DNA of 64,000 nt from Sipunculus nudus (taxonomy: Eukaryota; Annelida; Sipuncula; Golfingiida; Sipunculidae). Position numbers and translations under genes: made by a program. Shown one piece after another: positions 12,294 through 25,083 of the stretch (position 1 is its first letter; each line of letters opens with the position of its first letter). The notes below the pieces were generated by a model that saw nothing but the letters and a program-made list of their open reading frames with translations, did not search any database and had not been told where the DNA came from. The DNA lies in NCBI GenBank assembly GCA_026874595.1, contig CM049316.1, positions 24,947,839-25,011,838 of the forward strand, in the 5' to 3' direction.

Positions 12294-13908
12294 TATATAT
12301 ATATATTATATAGAATATTGTTTTTCATTATCTTAAAGCATAAGTTTAATGTTAAGTAAAGAAAAGTTATTTCAAGCAGAAACACTAGAGGGCACGTATA
12401 GGGAATTCATGCCAAAAGGCAAATAATAATTTTCTTAAATTAAAAATATTGGAAGAATCAAATATTTAAGGGATCAAGAGCTTTTTTGTTTGAGTAAACA
12501 AAAAACTACAAAGAGTTAACTACAAGTAATAAACTGCATGAAACTCTACTGAATTATACACTGCAACTGCATACAAACGTAGATAAGAATAATCAGTACT
12601 TAATGACAAAGATTGAGATTTTTATTTCAAATTCAACATCAACCGACTGTGGAAAAGGATAAAAAATAATAATATGCATAATTTATACGACAGACTTATA
12701 AATTTAATTTTAAGCCATGTAAATTCGAATGCGCTGATAAATACCAAGCACAAACTCAGTTGCAGATTTAATAAAAGAATTATATACATAATTTTTTTAT
12801 GATAATGCTTTTTCTTTTTTTGTTAAATACAAATGCAAGGTTGTAGAATGACAAACGCGAATTCAGTTACAGATTAAATACCAAAATCTTTATATCCAAA
12901 ATTTCAAAATTGCATTATGCAATTTACAGAGGTGCCTAAGAATAGTGCTTTGTTTATTTAACTCCAGTTAGATTCTAGTTAAATTCTAGTTAAATTTAAT
13001 TCCAGGTATTTATGGGCTAGGATTGCAATATAACATGGAATATTGACAATAGGAAAAATAAAATCCAAAATACAGTTCCATTTACTTGCGGAGTTTACAA
13101 AAATAGATAGTACAAAGAATTATTGTGTACGATTTTGTATTTCAGTATAGTAATATTTTTTTATTAACTATAATTTAATGTAAATGCATGGGCTGCATAT
13201 TGATAAATTAAAACAGTCGTTTTGAATGAACCAAATTCTGCAAGCTATTGACATTTATTAAACAAACAAAAGTTTCAATTCGCACCTGCCGGACGCGTGC
13301 CAACGGACACACCGCATAAGCCTCACGTAACTAGCCATATACATGACATCACGTATATATATCTAACGCATATCACGTGACGCAAGCGGATGGCAACCGA
13401 GGTGAACGCGTAAGGTTATAAAGACGCGGTGTAATTTATAGGTGAGGGATGGGAGAACGTCTAAATAAATCCTGTTCAGATGCTGCTCGGATGCAGACCA
13501 CCACCTCAATCCCCTCCAGACAACACATGTCGGACAGGGAGGCTCGGGGTTCTTATGTAATGTGCCTTCTTTCTGAGTCCAACACAAATATACAGCCACA
13601 CTGGTCTCCCCCATTCGTTTTCACCCTGTCAAAGGCCCTTCACAAATTGACGCATAATGTTTTCATTGCGGTAGCGATGGGGAGCAATTAGGAAAGCTGC
13701 GCCATTTGCTGTTTTTCGTTCTCCTGTTTTTCTCTTCGTGAGGATTGAGTGCATCTACTTAATACATGTACATGTAACTTTATTCTACCGCGTGTCAAGA
13801 TTAAAATGTTAGCCAATTATACCTGTATGTTGTTTTGAATTATGGCATATTATTTACCTAGAAACGTTAAACACATAAGTCAAAAGCTGCCATTTTTTGT
13901 ATTTATAT

Positions 13909-13910
13909 AT

Positions 13911-14001
<91 letters not shown>
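13909..14001. repeat. (TA)n microsatellite
   Basis: About 45 TA units with GT interruptions. Confidence 0.95.
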
Positions 14002-14004
<3 letters not shown>

Positions 14005-15975
14005 TTTGCATGACCATTTACACATGCATCTTGGCACAATTACAAATTAAGATTTTCTTTTCTATTGCATTGTGAAAGTTTGCAAGGGTTTTTACATATA
14101 ACATGAGATTGATTTATTTTCTTATAACCAAAACATCACTCTTAAATATTCCATGGGAATAACGCACGAGTTTAAACACCTTCTGCATTTTATACACGCG
14201 TATACACGCTCACAGTGTGAAATGTTTTCCCGCGCCTTACTAATTGACTTCCATGCACAAATTCCTTCTGGGGGAGTATACCAATAGGTTCATAATTTTC
14301 ACCAATCAGTGTGTACGTCGTGTTTATCAGTTTATAATTGGGTACTTAAGGTAGCAATTTTCGGAATAAACAGTCGAAAAATTAATCAAATGAATCAAAA
14401 CATGTAAATGAATAAAAGTAACACAAAACAAGTGTATTCGAAGACAAGGGAACAGGAAGGAGATCTCGCAAATATATTTTTAATTTTCCACGGCAACCTG
14501 TAATGGAAAGGTGATCATGCGAACCGAAGTTTAGATACATGCATTGAATAAAATCGCAATGATGGACAGCTTGTTAAAAATAGAGCGTTATTTAAACGTA
14601 TATGGTTAAACATGCTTAGTTATATTACGAACACAGACATGTAACCAATGGCACCATGATATTCCAGTATGTATAATGTTTTCCATATATACGGACCAAG
14701 ATTTCATATGTGGGAACTTGGGGATATATAGGCTATTTTATGGAAATTAAAAAAGTGAGGATGAAATATCATTGAGTTCCCGCTTGTTAAAAACCATGAA
14801 TTTGCTTTTTTTTATATCCTCAACGTTATCTTGACAATTGAAAATGAAATACATTACTTATTAAAGGACATTGGTACAAGTTGAATTATGCACTCAAGGG
14901 ATGCACGAATCCCACACATGTATACACATGATTTCCCCAGATTGTTTACAGGTTACTTTATAACCCATTAACTTCCGGCTCCCCGCTGATTAGTATGTAG
15001 CAGGGTATGTGTGATTAACACATACATGTCCGACACCCTGCTTAACTGTCCGCTTATCTCGGACAGCTGTGGGCAGGAACATTACGCGTGTCAGTGCCGC
15101 CATTAGGATCAACCATAGATCACGGTAATGCCAACCATACTCAGAGAATCCACAAAGAAACTGGTGGTCAACCAGGTCATACAGGCATCCCCGGAGGACT
15201 AACAACGTCACCTGGACCACCGGGTATTGACTGACCACGAGGGGGTGACTTTATTTAGGGACCACCGGGCATTTTGCTGACCGCGAGGTGTTGTCTTTAT
15301 TCCAGGGAGTAAAAGTCAAGGGAGGACCATATGGTCCGCGACACTTCGCCAAAAACCACAGGAGGCGGCGACCCACCGGTACCTCGTGTCTCGGAGACCA
15401 CACGCGCGGCATCGTTAATTCAAACGCTGGGTCGTAGCCCACCGCGTGGTCGAGCCGCTGCAGCCTGTTTCCAAAGACTAATTGGCATGCTACACCATTT
15501 TACTTGCCATACCGGCTGTATAATCCCGATAGGTTACAACCAAAGAGATAATGTTAAAATATGACAACTGCCAACGACTGTCTTTTGGGTTGGTTTCAGG
15601 GCAAGGTTAATAGATGTGCAATCTTTTCTTCGGATGGAATTTCCAGTTTTGCGGCTTTCGGAGATAAATACGTTAAAAAACTGAACCAGATAAACGATAC
15701 TGCGGATAATGAGATATAGTAATTGGGATTTATAGCCCGCTGACATCGCTACAGGTTCGGAGACAACAGGTATTATCTTACCAATATCACTCTTCAATTT
15801 TCTGAAATCTTTATTAGGGTCTGCAAGCTATTAACCTTTTCGAAAAATATTATGTTATGCGGGAAAGATCTGTGCTCTATTAATGAACCAATTTCAGAGA
15901 GACATTAGTTTGGCTTTAAACTAAGACCCTTTTCTTTCGTCGTTATATAGTTTTTCTTCAACGTTTTATTCCCGC

Positions 15976-15977
<2 letters not shown>

Positions 15978-16030
<53 letters not shown>
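15978..16030. repeat. (GA)n microsatellite
   Basis: About 26 uninterrupted GA units. Confidence 0.95.
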
Positions 16031-16032
<2 letters not shown>

Positions 16033-16392
16033 AAAAAAGAGGATATAATTGCACGTGTAAAATAAACTGCACATTGAAAATAGAGTTTTTAAGTTCTTAT
16101 TAGAAAAATATAGAATATTTTAATTGAAAGCGTACCCTGCTATATATATAGGCCGAAGAGATTTTTCCATCCATGCACTATAATTAAACTAATGGCTGTA
16201 TACATGGCCGAATTAAAAGACCTACATCTATATGTCAAAACTGATTGTATATATGGTTGGAAGATTATGAAGAAATAATCGGAAATTTATAACTTATCTA
16301 TTTTCCAATGTTAGATATTCTTTGATCTCCATGCAAAGTTAAGCAGTGGCGGAACAGGCTTTTGCTTTTTTTTTTTTTGGGGGGGGGGGGGG

Positions 16393-16623
16393 TTGCCATT
16401 CTCTCATTTGTGACCTTAAATAATGCCATTTCTCATGCATGAAACGTGAGATAAATGAGAAAAATCAGAAAAAAAAATTCTGAGAAGTTTCAGAAAAATC
16501 ATCTCGCTGATGCAGCATCTGTATAAAAAGTATTTTGCAAAAATAAGGTCATATGTTCAGTTGCCATTCTCTCGTTTGTGACCTTAAATAATGTCATTTC
16601 TCATGCACGAAACTTGAGATAAA
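16393..16623. repeat. Direct duplication of about 63 bp, 167 bp apart
   Basis: 16393-16455 and 16560-16623 are nearly identical, starting TTGCCATTCTCTC and ending TGAGATAAATGA with about four substitutions. The first copy abuts a T then G homopolymer run (16366-16392). Confidence 0.85.
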
Positions 16624-17039
16624 TGATTATTAATAAACCATATATAATAGTTCAACCATTAAAATCGTAAATTAGTGATTTTTTATTTTGGAAAGGCATT
16701 GCATGGGGTGTACGGCCAAAGGTACAATGTTTATATATGGGCAAAAGAAAAACGGGTCACTGAGAAAGAATTGTTATGCTTATACAAACTTAATCACAAA
16801 TACATGTGTATGGAAATGTAATTAAATTCTCTATGAGTTATTGTAAAGGAAAATTATAGTGAATGGCGTTTGACAGTCCACTGGGCTACCCACTTACAAA
16901 AATATAAAAAAAATATCAATTAAATGCGTTTATAAACTAGAATACGGGTAGTCGACAAGCGACTATATATACGTGTATCCGCCAAAATCAGACTAGGACG
17001 GGTGAAGAGAGGCATGGATTGAGTGGCAAGGGGAATAGA

Positions 17040-17960
17040 GTTACATGTACATGTGTTACATATTAGAATGGATGTCTGCCACGTAAACATGATTGTAGGT
17101 GGCGCCACCTGTTATTTGAACGAGAAACTATCCAAGATGTATACACATGCAAAATTGCAGGTGGAAAAGTCAAACCACTGCAGAGATATGAGTGATTTTA
17201 TCCCACAGCAGACAAACAGATGGACGCTGTGCAAAAATGGCTGCAGATGGCGCCACCATTTTTGTGTATGTTATTAAGCTATCCAAGGGCTACATTTGTG
17301 TATTTTTTTTTCCTGATTGATCAAACGAGTCCGGAGATATAAGCATTAATGTCTGCAGAGTGAACGTGAATGAAACTGGCGCCACCTGTCATAAAATCAA
17401 GAAAGCTATCCAGGATGTATATGCATGCCGAATTACAGGTAATTTGGTCAAACCACTGCAGAGATATGAGTGATTTTTACCCAAGGCAGACAAACAGATG
17501 GACCCTGTGCAACAAATAGCTGCAGGTGGCGCCACCATTTTTGTGTATGTTATAAAGCTATCCAAGGGCTACATTTGTGTAAAATATTTTTCCTGATTGG
17601 TCGAACGGTTTCCGAGATATAAGCATGGATGTCTACAGCGTGAACCTGAATGTAGGTGGCGCCATCTGTCATATAATCAAGGAAGCTAAGCGGGATGTAT
17701 ACCCATGCCGATTTTCAGGTAATTTGGTCAACCCACTGCAGAGATATGAGTGATTTTAAACCAAGGCAGACAAACAGATGGACGCTGTGCAAAAATGCGC
17801 CATTTTTGAGTATGTTATAAAGCTACCCAATCCTGATCGGTCAAACGGTTCCCGAGATATGTGGGTTTATATGTGGAAACAGACGCACAAACGGACGCTG
17901 GGCAGAGAGGAAAGGTCAGAGGTCAAGGCCAATTGGTTCGGCACCAGTTCACATGTGACC
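17040..17960. repeat. Tandem array of about 280-bp units (about 3 copies)
   Basis: The landmark GGCGCC block recurs at 17101, 17378 and 17658. Shared order in each unit: GGTGGCGCCACCTGT, 'gctatccaaggatgtata', 'ccactgcagagatatgagtg', 'cagacaaacagatgga', a second GGCGCCACCATTTTTGTGTA, and 'cctgattggtc'. The third copy is shortened, with its second GGCGCC block reduced. Short upstream frames in it are by-products. Confidence 0.88.
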
Positions 17961-18092
17961 CAATAATTGCTGTAAGTTTCGGAAAAATCCGTCCAGTAGT
18001 CACAGAGGAGTTCTCCGGAAACGAACGCGGCGGCGGCGGCGGAACCCGGTCAAAAACATAGTATCCGCAAAACTTCGTTTTGGCGGATACAA
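17961..18092. other. Hairpin tail of the 17-kb repeat
   Basis: After 'aaaatccgtccagtagt' and a (CGG)n tract, the segment 18061-18090 folds as GTATCCGCAAAAC / GTTTTGGCGGATAC with a 3-nt loop and one bulged base. The layout of array plus terminal hairpin suggests the 3' end of a mobile element, class unknown. Confidence 0.5.
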
Positions 18093-19709
18093 TTAGGACC
18101 TGGTAATCTCTACCGGCACTCACAATCATTGGCATTCAGGTACCAAAAGCTGTACATAACATCAAGCGTCTATGAAAATTTCTGAAGTCATTCATAAGAT
18201 TTACTACAATAGGTTTCTTTTCTTAGAGCCTATTATTGACCTGCACAAGGAGCTGGTATTAATACTGTCAGTGCTTCTTGGGAACGTTGAGGACGTGCAC
18301 ATGTTGACCTGTGGTGGTCGTGTTTGATGTGGGAGGGGTGCCCGCGGTCCAGCTCCCTTCACAAGTTGTCAATACTGTACCTACGTAGAAAACCCAGCAC
18401 GGACAGCGTGGGTCAGTGGAGAGCGGCTAGAGATGAAAGAAATTCGCCAGGAGGATCCAGCACGCTCTAACCATGTGCCGGACAGGGCGGCCTTTCACAG
18501 GTGGTGCTCTCTCGCCATGCTTCCCAGTCAACCCAACATCTCTTATAACCCCGAAAATATTTACAGAGAAAATCCAAAATATCTAATTTGGGGTAGCTAC
18601 GGCGAGGTGGCCCCTTGGCTGGTGAACAAAGCAACCTGTAACGGTGTTTTTGCTCGACCACACAGGCCCGGGGGTTACATCTGATGGCAATCCGACAGAC
18701 ACGGGATCGGGTTAATCCTCTGTGTATGCGGTAACCCGATCTCCCCAACTCGCTAGCATAAAGCAATATTTTGATACATTAGGTTCTTGCAAGGAGGCCC
18801 TAGAGAAACAATGGCTGGCAGAAGACAAGCATTCATGACCGACTGTGCTCCTGGAAAGTCGCCCGCCATATTGCAAGAAGTAGTTATTAGTGTCGTAAAA
18901 TACTACTTGCCGACCATATGCCGTAAGTGGGGCGTAAACAAATGCAGTATTTAATGTCATGTTCCAGTAAAACTGATCCCACTGAAAACAAGATATCTTA
19001 TTTTACGTCAATTATGACGGAACAGGTTTCTATAACCCCTTACTTGTTATCAAAGCAGTACGAGTCTGGTTGCACACGGTTGCTGCATGGTGGTGAAGGA
19101 GGGCTTTTGTGTTGTGCTCTGAATTCTTCTATATATTTGTCTCGTGCAATAACATGGTTTTCGTGTCTCGAGCTCCTTTTAAAGCAGTTCTGATAATGCA
19201 ATTACCAACTATTGCACCTTCTTTTTGGAATTTCAGTAACGATCACACATTATACTGTATATACTGAAAAATAAATATAAACTATAAAAAGAGTTCTATA
19301 TTTTTGTATGAAACATGTATGTCCTATAATGACCATATAGCCTGCTGGGGGATTCGTTTATCAAATAGGAACACTTATATGATAGAATGTAATATTACCA
19401 TCCACGGATTCTGAATGATTGGGTTTTGTTTCAAGTGAAGGGGATCATTCTAGGGTTCATTGTATTACTAAAATTTCCAGCATTCAATTAGCTCAAGGTT
19501 GAACCTTTTATATACAGGTTGTGGGGCGTGCACGGGGGTAATTTTGAAGTCTATGTTGCATAAGCCATGGATAGGTAAAAGGGTTTCGATCTTGACGTGG
19601 AGCCTTATGTAGAGCTCCTCGCTGTTATAATGACAGGTTATGACTTCTTTAGTGAATAAAAGCCCTAGTATATAAAAAAAAAACCCCGAAATACACAGGA
19701 CTTAACGTA
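18093..19709. other. Gene-free region with G+C-richer island 18230-18720
   Basis: The island has a plus frame of 83 residues (18433-18684) and a minus frame of 99 overlapping it. Neither has a recognised motif, and both being open argues for chance in G+C-rich DNA. Confidence 0.45.
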
Positions 19710-19940
19710 CACTCCTCAAGCAGCGGTTATACAATGCAATCGTTCCAGATCTCCTTCGTTTTAACCGCTGCTTTATACATAGCAAAATTCTCCGGGTGAC
19801 TCTACCAGGGCTCCATCAGACCGACCATAGCGTGGTATCGCATTGTGCTGCCAGCTCTAAGCTTTAAATCCACAACAGCCCGCTCTCTTACATGATCGCA
19901 TTCTTGGCCCTGTATACTTTCATCCTCATAAAAAATACAG
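19710..19940 (-). repeat. SINE-like dispersed repeat family B, copy 1
   Basis: Shares with 60070-60310 the blocks ACACTCCTCA, CAGCGGT, GATCTCC, TTTAACCGCTGC, TCTCCGGGT, ACCAGGGC, GTATCGCA, CAGCTC and GGCCCTGT. GCAGCGGTTA and TAACCGCTGC (19720-19729 and 19762-19771) form a perfect 10-bp stem. The true transcription strand and class are not known. Confidence 0.7.
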
Positions 19941-20430
19941 TGCCAGCATCTGGCCACGGACCAGTCCTTGTATAATATTGCACCTGAGCTCTGTCCAATC
20001 GGTAATTTTTCAGTTAATCTCAAAAACCCTTGTAATATCACAGCCTCCTTTCCCAGGAAACAAACTCAGTAAAAACTGTACAACGATAATACATAAATGC
20101 TTGTTTACTTAACAGAAACATAATTCTTGTCACTGTGGGCGGAGCAGTGTCCATTATAAACATGACAATCGGTGTGGAGACAGTAGTTAAAAATGACTAT
20201 TTTCGCACGGTTAAGCATGTCTAATACACGGGTCCTTAGTTCACGTGAAACGTCTTGTATCAGATACAAATGCGGATTATATTTCAGGAGTACAGATTAT
20301 TATTTCTTCGTCACCAGGTTATCAAGTGCTGCAGTCCCATCAAAAACAATTCAACATTTTACACTAACATCATAATGATGAGGGAATGTGTGTGTAATAC
20401 TTTTACTTGTATATAAATGAATTTAATCCC

Positions 20431-20431
<1 letters not shown>

Positions 20432-20480
<49 letters not shown>
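20432..20480. repeat. (TA)n microsatellite
   Basis: About 24 TA units. Confidence 0.93.
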
Positions 20481-20486
<6 letters not shown>

Positions 20487-20971
20487 CCTGAATAATATGG
20501 TTATATCGGTAACCTTATATGAAGTCTTATAACTTTTCAAATCGAGATGAAACTCTAGTGTCAAACAACTTGTTGCTTGCCTTACAATATATATATATAT
20601 ATACAGACACCCTGGGTCATTCCAGCTTGGGTGTGTCCCTGTCCATTTTACAAGAAAAAAGATAACAGAAAGTGAAATGCACCTTTGTCAGTCTTTGGAA
20701 TAAACAGGATTTAAATGCCTGCACTTACTTGAATAAACAAGTGAAAACTGTTGATATATACCCTTGTCCGACAACAAACCACGTCAAAAACACAAGACAA
20801 TACCTAAACCATATATATATAAGCAGAAGAAGAAGGGCATGCACATGCAGGATGAGAGACTATATATATGCTATGTGGAGAATGAAAGACAAGGGGAAGC
20901 CTTACATGCATGTTAGACAGCCAAACACATTCAGGAAGACGACAAGGTAAACCCATGCTTGACAGTTAAAC

Positions 20972-21559
20972 CTAGCGTCAAATCAACCCTCCGGCATCAC
21001 GACCAGATTACTGGCGCCAGAGTGTCTTTACATCTTAGTTTGCGGAGCGCATTATAAGGTCTTATAAAGATGCAAATATTTTCGTTATTTCTGACAACGC
21101 TTCATGGCCTACAGGTTCACTGTCGATCAACATAAACCAGACCAATCGTTAGCATTTTTTGTTTACTTTCTAATAATACCAAGCATGAGCGAGAGAAGTA
21201 CCGTTTTAACCCAGCACATTGGTAAACCCCTTGGCATGTTTGTTGAATTTAAGACCGCATGAACACAAACATGGTTCGCACGAGTTACAGGACGCAGGCA
21301 GCTTGCAGGCGATACAGGAAATGACCCGTGTCCATGGAGACGGTGTTTCAGTTTGGGTTGTGAGCTCACATGTATACTATTGTGTAAATTCATCAATCTT
21401 AGCAAAAAATTGAGATTTTGGGCCGTTTGCCACAATATGAATGCAACCTGATGCAAGACCGCTGCGATGCATTCCTCGATATTACTTGTATCACGACTCG
21501 GGTAGGCTTACCAGCCCAATTATCCGATTGCCTACTGAGTCGGGTTGTCACGGCTAATT
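20972..21559 (+). repeat. Dispersed repeat family A, copy 1 (about 585 bp)
   Basis: Collinear over its whole length with 56866-57435 in the same orientation, at high identity by eye. It begins near CCTAGCGTCA and ends just after CACGGCTAATT. Near the 3' end GACTCGGGTAGGC and GCCTACTGAGTC form an imperfect stem, followed 12 nt later by CTAA then T. There is no coding frame conserved between the copies. Confidence 0.85.
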
Positions 21560-22631
21560 AAGTCAAACGATGCAGGGGGAGGGATATGTCTTGGCATATC
21601 ATACAACCATATGGTAAAGACAAAAGAAACATTTTTATGAAAGACAGTCTCAGCAAGAGGTCGTGGGTATAGCCTTTTTCGAACTACCAACTAAGAAGAA
21701 AAGCGAATGTAAACCCTTGTATATACTGAACACCTGTCAGAGGCCTATCTTTTGTTAAAACCGTAATTGTTCTACAGCTAACCAAGCAGAGAAGACATAT
21801 ACGTATACACATATAGCAAGGATATTCATCAAGAACGACATTCGCAGCGGGAAACCCGTCGGAAATATATACAAGTCCATGCAATGAAAGTATATAAGGG
21901 AATCCTTTGTCCTTCGAACAAAACACACCAAGAAGAAAAGACAAACATTTTTCAGAGAGACACCTATCGCTGCAGGTTGGAAACATGGAACGATCGTTTT
22001 GGAAATAAAATACCACATACAGGCAGCAAGATTAAAGTGAAACGATTTCTGTCCACAGTCAGAAGACAGGGTTACCCAATGTCAAACGAATAGCCACTGC
22101 AAGACAGTGGAAACTTTTGGTTGCAGTAGATGGTTGCAGTCGCCAAGAGATCACTTGGAGCCCCTTGCAGGTGCGACATCGGAAATGAGGTTAAGGTCAA
22201 AAATAAATATCAGGTACGTGCGAATCTGTGAACTATGACTAAACTTATGCCCAAAGATCAGTTTTTGAAAACCATGCAGCCATATTTGAGATCTAGGGCA
22301 AACACGTTCAGAAGAAAGAATAAGAAGAAGAAATAAAGAATTTGTGGTTACGACGATTAGGCAAACTGGGGGAAAGTGAGAACTATCAAACTGAGAAAGT
22401 GCACCCACAAAATATGTTACCACAAAATTTGTTGCCCAAATATTAATGTAGAAATAAAATCATCAACCCATATTTATTCGTCCCCAAAATAGGAAATTCC
22501 TTGTCAGGTGTATTGGCTAACGGCAGCGAGAAAAAAGCCTGGGTTGGACAGGAAAAAACAAAACAACCAGAAAAGGAAAGACACTTGCATGAAAAAGAGA
22601 TCAAAAGTAAACTCATAATGAGCAGGTCCTA

Positions 22632-25083
22632 GAAAGTTAATGTGGACATCTGAAGTATATGGAGAAGAAAGTTAATGTGGACATCTGAAGTATATGGAGA
22701 AGAAAGTTAATGTGGACATCTGAAGTATATGGAGAAGAAAGTTAATGTGGACATCTGAAGTATATGGAGAAGAAAGTTAATGTGGACATCTGAAGTATAT
22801 GGAGAAGAAAGTTAATGTGGACATCTGAAGTATATGGAGAAGAAAGTTAATGTGGACATCTGAAGTATATGGAGAAGAAAGTTAATGTGGACATCTGAAG
22901 TATATGGAGAAGAAAGTTAATGTGGACATCTGAAGTATATGGAGAAGAAAGTTAATGTGGACATCTGAAGTATATGGAGAAGAAAGTTAATGTGGACATC
23001 TGAAGTATATGGAGAAGAAAGTTAATGTGGACATCTGAAGTATATGGAGAAGAAAGTTAATGTGGACATCTGAAGTATATGGAGAAGAAAGTTAATGTGG
23101 ACATCTGAAGTATATGGAGAAGAAAGTTAATGTGGACATCTGAAGTATATGGAGAAGAAAGTTAATGTGGACATCTGAAGTATATGGAGAAGAAAGTTAA
23201 TGTGGACATCTGAAGTATATGGAGAAGAAAGTTAATGTGGACATCTGAAGTATATGGAGAAGAAAGTTAATGTGGACATCTGAAGTATATGGAGAAGAAA
23301 GTTAATGTGGACATCTGAAGTATATGGAGAAGAAAGTTAATGTGGACATCTGAAGTATATGGAGAAGAAAGTTAATGTGGACATCTGAAGTATATGGAGA
23401 AGAAAGTTAATGTGGACATCTGAAGTATATGGAGAAGAAAGTTAATGTGGACATCTGAAGTATATGGAGAAGAAAGTTAATGTGGACATCTGAAGTATAT
23501 GGAGAAGAAAGTTAATGTGGACATCTGAAGTATATGGAGAAGAAAGTTAATGTGGACATCTGAAGTATATGGAGAAGAAAGTTAATGTGGACATCTGAAG
23601 TATATGGAGAAGAAAGTTAATGTGGACATCTGAAGTATATGGAGAAGAAAGTTAATGTGGACATCTGAAGTATATGGAGAAGAAAGTTAATGTGGACATC
23701 TGAAGTATATGGAGAAGAAAGTTAATGTGGACATCTGAAGTATATGGAGAAGAAAGTTAATGTGGACATCTGAAGTATATGGAGAAGAAAGTTAATGTGG
23801 ACATCTGAAGTATATGGAGAAGAAAGTTAATGTGGACATCTGAAGTATATGGAGAAGAAAGTTAATGTGGACATCTGAAGTATATGGAGAAGAAAGTTAA
23901 TGTGGACATCTGAAGTATATGGAGAAGAAAGTTAATGTGGACATCTGAAGTATATGGAGAAGAAAGTTAATGTGGACATCTGAAGTATATGGAGAAGAAA
24001 GTTAATGTGGACATCTGAAGTATATGGAGAAGAAAGTTAATGTGGACATCTGAAGTATATGGAGAAGAAAGTTAATGTGGACATCTGAAGTATATGGAGA
24101 AGAAAGTTAATGTGGACATCTGAAGTATATGGAGAAGAAAGTTAATGTGGACATCTGAAGTATATGGAGAAGAAAGTTAATGTGGACATCTGAAGTATAT
24201 GGAGAAGAAAGTTAATGTGGACATCTGAAGTATATGGAGAAGAAAGTTAATGTGGACATCTGAAGTATATGGAGAAGAAAGTTAATGTGGACATCTGAAG
24301 TATATGGAGAAGAAAGTTAATGTGGACATCTGAAGTATATGGAGAAGAAAGTTAATGTGGACATCTGAAGTATATGGAGAAGAAAGTTAATGTGGACATC
24401 TGAAGTATATGGAGAAGAAAGTTAATGTGGACATCTGAAGTACATGGAGAAGAAAGTTAATGTGGACATCTGAAGTACATGGAGAAGAAAGTTAATGTGG
24501 ACATCTGAAGTATATGGAGAAGAAAGTTAATGTGGACATCTGAAGTATATGGAGAAGAAAGTTAATGTGGACATCTGAAGTATATGGAGAAGAAAGTTAA
24601 TGTGGACATCTGAAGTATATGGAGAAGAAAGTTAATGTGGACATCTGAAGTATATGGAGAAGAAAGTTAATGTGGACATCTGAAGTATATGGAGAAGAAA
24701 GTTAATGTGAACATCTGAAGTATATGGAGAAGAAAGTTAATGTGGACATCTGAAGTATATGGAGAAGAAAGTTAATGTGGACATCTGAAGTATATGGAGA
24801 AGAAAGTTAATGTGGACATCTGAAGTATATGGAGAAGAAAGTTAATGTGGACATCTGAAGTATATGGAGAAGAAAGTTAATGTGGACATCTGAAGTATAT
24901 GGAGAAGAAAGTTAATGTGGACATCTGAAGTATATGGAGAAGAAAGTTAATGTGGACATCTGAAGTATATGGAGAAGAAAGTTAATGTGGACATCTGAAG
25001 TATATGGAGAAGAAAGTTAATGTGGACATCTGAAGTATATGGAGAAGAAAGTTAATGTGGACATCTGAAGTATATGGAGAAGA
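22632..25083. repeat. 35-bp satellite array, about 70 near-identical copies
   Basis: The unit reads AAAGTTAATGTGGACATCTG followed by AAGTATATGGAGAAG. Over 2.45 kb only three substitutions are visible: T to C at 24443 and 24478 (adjacent copies) and G to A at 24710. There are no spacers and no length variants. The period is not divisible by three and TAA and TGA occur, so every plus-strand frame is closed. Such uniformity implies recent amplification or strong homogenisation. Confidence 0.97.

Larger units (their letters stand above)
12307..17039. other. Gene-free region
   Basis: 12310-13270 is AT-rich with weak internal repetition (a roughly 108-bp repeat around 12750-12910). G+C-richer islands lie at 13360-13700 and 14960-15560. 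No exon is supported. Confidence 0.5.
19941..22631. other. Gene-free region up to the satellite
   Basis: Contains family A copy 1 and TA tracts. The remaining sequence, including 21600-22630 just before the satellite, shows no supported gene. Confidence 0.55.

Noticed and set aside
15160-15232. Collagen-like Gly-x-Pro peptide (GGQPGHTGIPGG ... SPGPPGID) on the plus strand
   Set aside because: Only about 22 residues, imperfect triplets, immediate stop, and no splice or neighbouring collagen exons. Probably chance in G+C-rich sequence.
22632-25083. CRISPR-like regular repeats
   Set aside because: The 35-bp units are contiguous with no spacers, and the context is a eukaryotic genome with spliced genes; it is a satellite.
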